Positions 4,676 through 7,021 of a DNA stretch of 7,021 bases are shown one piece after another. Every line of letters starts with the position of its first letter. The stretch's first letter is position 1. Source of the DNA: Azoarcus sp. (GTDB lineage Bacteria > Pseudomonadota > Gammaproteobacteria > Burkholderiales > Rhodocyclaceae); contig JAITWP010000312.1 of assembly GCA_031285365.1 (NCBI GenBank), forward strand, positions 1 to 7,021, given 5' to 3'. Both the position numbers and the translations under genes were made by a program. Below the pieces are notes generated by a model. It was not told where the DNA came from and searched no databases. It was given only the letters and a program-made list of their open reading frames with translations.

Positions 4676-6754
4676 ATGGGGCGGGGAATAGCATCCAATT
4701 CCGCAAAGACGTTAAATTTTAAGGTCTTCTCATTTTTTGTTGCAGTCTCTGTAGGGATGGTCGTTGTCCTGACAGTAATTACTGTTTTTGCATTTCACCG
4801 GCTTTCCATCAGTAATGCAAAGGAACATCTGCGTACGGCAGCAGAAATTGTTCGGGTGAATTTGACCGAGTCAATGATCAACAATACCATCGATCAACGT
4901 CAGACTTTTTTGCTTCGTCTCGCGGAAGTACAAAACCTAAAAACCGCTCGTGTGGTTCGTTCACCTGTTGTAAATGAACAATTTGGCGACACTCGCAAGG
5001 GTGAATACCTACCTGATGAAATTGAAGAAGAGGTTTTGAGAACAGGAGAGTCGTTATTTAAAATCTCTGAAAATAACGGAGAACTTATTTTTCGCGGTAC
5101 TATTCCATACAGCATTACCATGGGAGGAAGTCCTAATTGCCTAAAATGCCATAATTCAAAAGTTGGGGACGTCCTCGGAACAATAACGATGACCATGTCC
5201 ATTACCGCCATGCGTCACAACGCCATCCTCACCGTAGCCGGCATCATCGGGGTCGTGCTCTTCAGTTCGATTGTGCTGATCATCGTCCTGTACTTCCTGC
5301 TCAAGCCCATCTCGAACACCGCCAGTGATATCGAGCATGCGGTACAGGAAGCCATCGACGGCAACTTCAGAAGTGTGATCAAAAAACAGACGAACGATGA
5401 AATCGGTCAAATTGCCAGTGACATGAATCGTTTACTCAAATTTTTGGGTAATGGCCTGGACAAGATAAACAATTACATTTCGCAATTGGTTGATCGAAAA
5501 CAGAACATGCATGAGAACCAATTACTGGCGACCATCGACATGGTCAAAAACATGACGCAGATTTCACAATACAAGATCGCAATCGAAGAAGATGAATCAA
5601 AGATTGATGTTTACCGTCGCCTGATCAACGTACTCAATACCACGTTTTTCGATGGACAAGGGGAGTTTTCCGTTTTTGAAGTTATCAGTGACGGTAATGA
5701 ACTTCATCCGGTACTTTTCAGCGATGACATGCCTTCCACCTGCCGATGGTGCCAACAGAGAATCCTGACCAATCCGAAAAGCTGCCGGGTTTTCTATGCC
5801 GCCCACATGATAAACGGCCTGATCCAGCCCGACATCTGCTACAGCTTCAAGCATGACAGCAACACAGCGGATTCGTGGAACGTCACCAGGGAGGATGAAG
5901 ACGAAGATATTCTCGGCCACCGGCAGCAACTTGCGCGTACCCAGCTTCAGCGTCGCTTGCGCTCCCCGAACCAGGGGCAGCAGTTTCCCGTCGTGCCACT
6001 GGCTGACGACGATACAGAGACGATGGAAGAGAAGGTGGTGGTAGAGAAGGAGCGGCGTTATCCGCTGTGTTTCCCCATTCTCAAGTCCGGCGTAGTAGGC
6101 AGCATCGTACAGATGACCGTCAAAGAATCGGACAAAGAGCGCATCCTGGAGTCACTTCCCTATATCAGGGTGTATATAGCCGATACAGCGCCTGTGCTCG
6201 AAGTACGCCAATTGATGGAAACCTTGCGGGAATCTTCGTTGCGCGACCCCATGACAGGTCTCAACAATCGGCGTTTCCTGGAAGAATTCATCGATACCAT
6301 AACCGCCTGCACGCGCCGCAAGCAAGCGCACATCGCCATTCTGATGCTCGACCTGGATCACTTCAAGATGATCAACGACACCTATGGGCACGATGCCGGT
6401 GACGCGGTATTGAAAGCCCTGGCGAATGTCATCAAAACGACGGTACGTGGTTCGGATATCGTCATCCGCTACGGCGGCGAGGAATTCATGGCCGTTTTGC
6501 AGGACACTTCCAGTGCGTACGCTCTCAGCGTAGCCGAAAAAATCCGCGCCGCAGTGGAAAGCATGGTGATTCCCCATGGAGGGGTTACCCTGCAAAGAAC
6601 GATTTCCATTGGCGTAGCCGATTTTCCCAGCGATAGCAATACTTTCTGGCAAGCGGTCAAATTCGCCGACGTCGCTCTCTACCACGCCAAGGCAGCAGGC
6701 CGTAACCGCGTCGTACACTTCACGCGCGACATGTGGAGAGACACCAAATACTGA
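4676..6754 (+). CDS. Membrane diguanylate cyclase with haem-c sensor, HAMP, Cys-cluster/GAF-like and GGDEF domains
   Basis: The 692-aa inner-membrane enzyme should make c-di-GMP from two GTP in response to a redox or gas-type signal. Numbering is from ATG 4676. TM1 spans about 15-41. The periplasmic domain (42-180) ends in CLKCH (155-159), a CXXCH haem-c attachment site placed as in Tll0287-like (DUF3365) sensors. TM2 spans about 183-209, followed by HAMP (210-261) and a helical linker. The cytoplasmic sensor has Cys356, 359, 370 and 388 (C-X2-C-X10-C-X17-C), then an acidic and Gln/Arg-rich stretch (about 393-454). A GAF-like part follows (YPLCFPILKSGVVGSIVQ, from 462). The GGDEF domain starts at DPMTGLNNRRF (524-534), with DLDHFKMIND (559-568), GGEEF (600-604) and an intact inhibitory RxxD site, RGSD (591-594). 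No EAL domain is present. Haem attachment would need the Ccm machinery. GC is about 38% over 4981-5160 but about 53% over 5221-5400, unlike neighbouring genes. The gene is monocistronic and convergent with the glycosyltransferase. Confidence 0.9.
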   Translation: MGRGIASNSAKTLNFKVFSFFVAVSVGMVVVLTVITVFAFHRLSISNAKEHLRTAAEIVRVNLTESMINNTIDQRQTFLLRLAEVQNLKTARVVRSPVVNEQFGDTRKGEYLPDEIEEEVLRTGESLFKISENNGELIFRGTIPYSITMGGSPNCLKCHNSKVGDVLGTITMTMSITAMRHNAILTVAGIIGVVLFSSIVLIIVLYFLLKPISNTASDIEHAVQEAIDGNFRSVIKKQTNDEIGQIASDMNRLLKFLGNGLDKINNYISQLVDRKQNMHENQLLATIDMVKNMTQISQYKIAIEEDESKIDVYRRLINVLNTTFFDGQGEFSVFEVISDGNELHPVLFSDDMPSTCRWCQQRILTNPKSCRVFYAAHMINGLIQPDICYSFKHDSNTADSWNVTREDEDEDILGHRQQLARTQLQRRLRSPNQGQQFPVVPLADDDTETMEEKVVVEKERRYPLCFPILKSGVVGSIVQMTVKESDKERILESLPYIRVYIADTAPVLEVRQLMETLRESSLRDPMTGLNNRRFLEEFIDTITACTRRKQAHIAILMLDLDHFKMINDTYGHDAGDAVLKALANVIKTTVRGSDIVIRYGGEEFMAVLQDTSSAYALSVAEKIRAAVESMVIPHGGVTLQRTISIGVADFPSDSNTFWQAVKFADVALYHAKAAGRNRVVHFTRDMWRDTKY

Positions 6755-6759
6755 TCCAA

Positions 6760-7021
6760 TCAAACTGTCCTGCACAGTTTCTCAATCCATTCCATGTACC
6801 CCGCGATGCCCTTTTCTATCGAATACGCCTGAGCGTCTTGCCGAGCATTGGCCCGCAGGGCAGCGGCCTCCGGCGGATTCGAGAGCGCATGAAGCACGCG
6901 TTCGACAAGTGCCTTTCCATCAAAAAAATCGACTAACCAACCGTTTTCACCATGGCGGATGACCTCTCGCACCGGCGCAGTGTCGGAAGCAACAAGCAGG
7001 CAACCACAGGCCATGGCCTCC
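6760..7021 (-). CDS. Glycosyltransferase, GT4/GT1 family (C-terminal end only)
   Basis: The gene enters from the right edge; 86 C-terminal residues are visible before the TGA at 6760-6762. The visible part opens with EAMACGCLLVASDTAPVREV, then IRHGENGWLVDF. This is the C-terminal Rossmann-like half of GT-B glycosyltransferases, where the E before AMACG is the second Glu of the EX7E motif that holds the nucleotide-sugar donor. A helical tail ending in EKGIAGYMEWIEKLCRTV closes the protein. Such enzymes build lipopolysaccharide, capsule or other surface glycans. Donor and acceptor cannot be told from this fragment. Only 5 nt separate its stop from the stop of the cyclase gene. The first visible codon is at 7018-7020. 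Confidence 0.85.
   Translation of the reverse strand, partial: EAMACGCLLVASDTAPVREVIRHGENGWLVDFFDGKALVERVLHALSNPPEAAALRANARQDAQAYSIEKGIAGYMEWIEKLCRTV

Noticed and set aside
6152..6775. Minus-strand open frame of 207 codons opposite the GGDEF domain
   Set aside because: The plus strand encodes an intact GGDEF domain with all motifs, and the antisense protein has no recognisable features.

Overview
The window reads as a compact proteobacterial chromosome segment, probably gamma- or betaproteobacterial. It has moderate-to-high GC, almost no non-coding space, a Pit transporter very close to the E. coli PitA type, and the AmgK/MurU route for peptidoglycan sugar recycling, which is typical of Gram-negatives such as Pseudomonas. 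I cannot name the genus. No RNA genes, insertion sequences, CRISPR arrays or phage genes are visible.

Left block (1-2357, plus strand): the tail of an AmgK-like sugar kinase, a PitA-family phosphate transporter gene, and murU. They run head to tail with a 27-nt gap and then an ATGA overlap, so they look like one operon. AmgK phosphorylates MurNAc at C1 and MurU converts the product to UDP-MurNAc. The Pit gene between them is broken by a 4-bp tandem duplication (CAGTCAGT, 1481-1488). Removing one copy restores a full-length transporter that ends exactly at the murU start.

Middle block (2367-4455, minus strand, convergent with murU): a glucokinase-family gene followed by a SbmA/BacA/YddA-like ABC membrane domain with no ATPase domain. 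The two overlap by 14 nt. The kinase keeps its fold motifs but has Gln and Leu where E. coli Glk has the glucose-contacting Glu157 and His160, so its substrate is open to question.

Right block (4676-6754, plus strand, divergent from the kinase): a large membrane-bound diguanylate cyclase. It has a periplasmic domain with a CXXCH haem-c site, a HAMP linker, a cytoplasmic domain with four cysteines and a GAF-like part, and a GGDEF domain with intact catalytic and inhibitory sites. The sensor half is written in noticeably AT-richer DNA than the rest. At the right edge the end of a minus-strand glycosyltransferase enters, 5 nt from the cyclase stop.

The most distinctive items are the 4-bp frameshift in pit inside a cell-wall recycling operon, the altered glucokinase active site paired with an ATPase-less permease, and the two-site (haem plus Cys cluster) c-di-GMP signalling protein. 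Each gene belongs to a recognisable family; I see no wholly unknown system.
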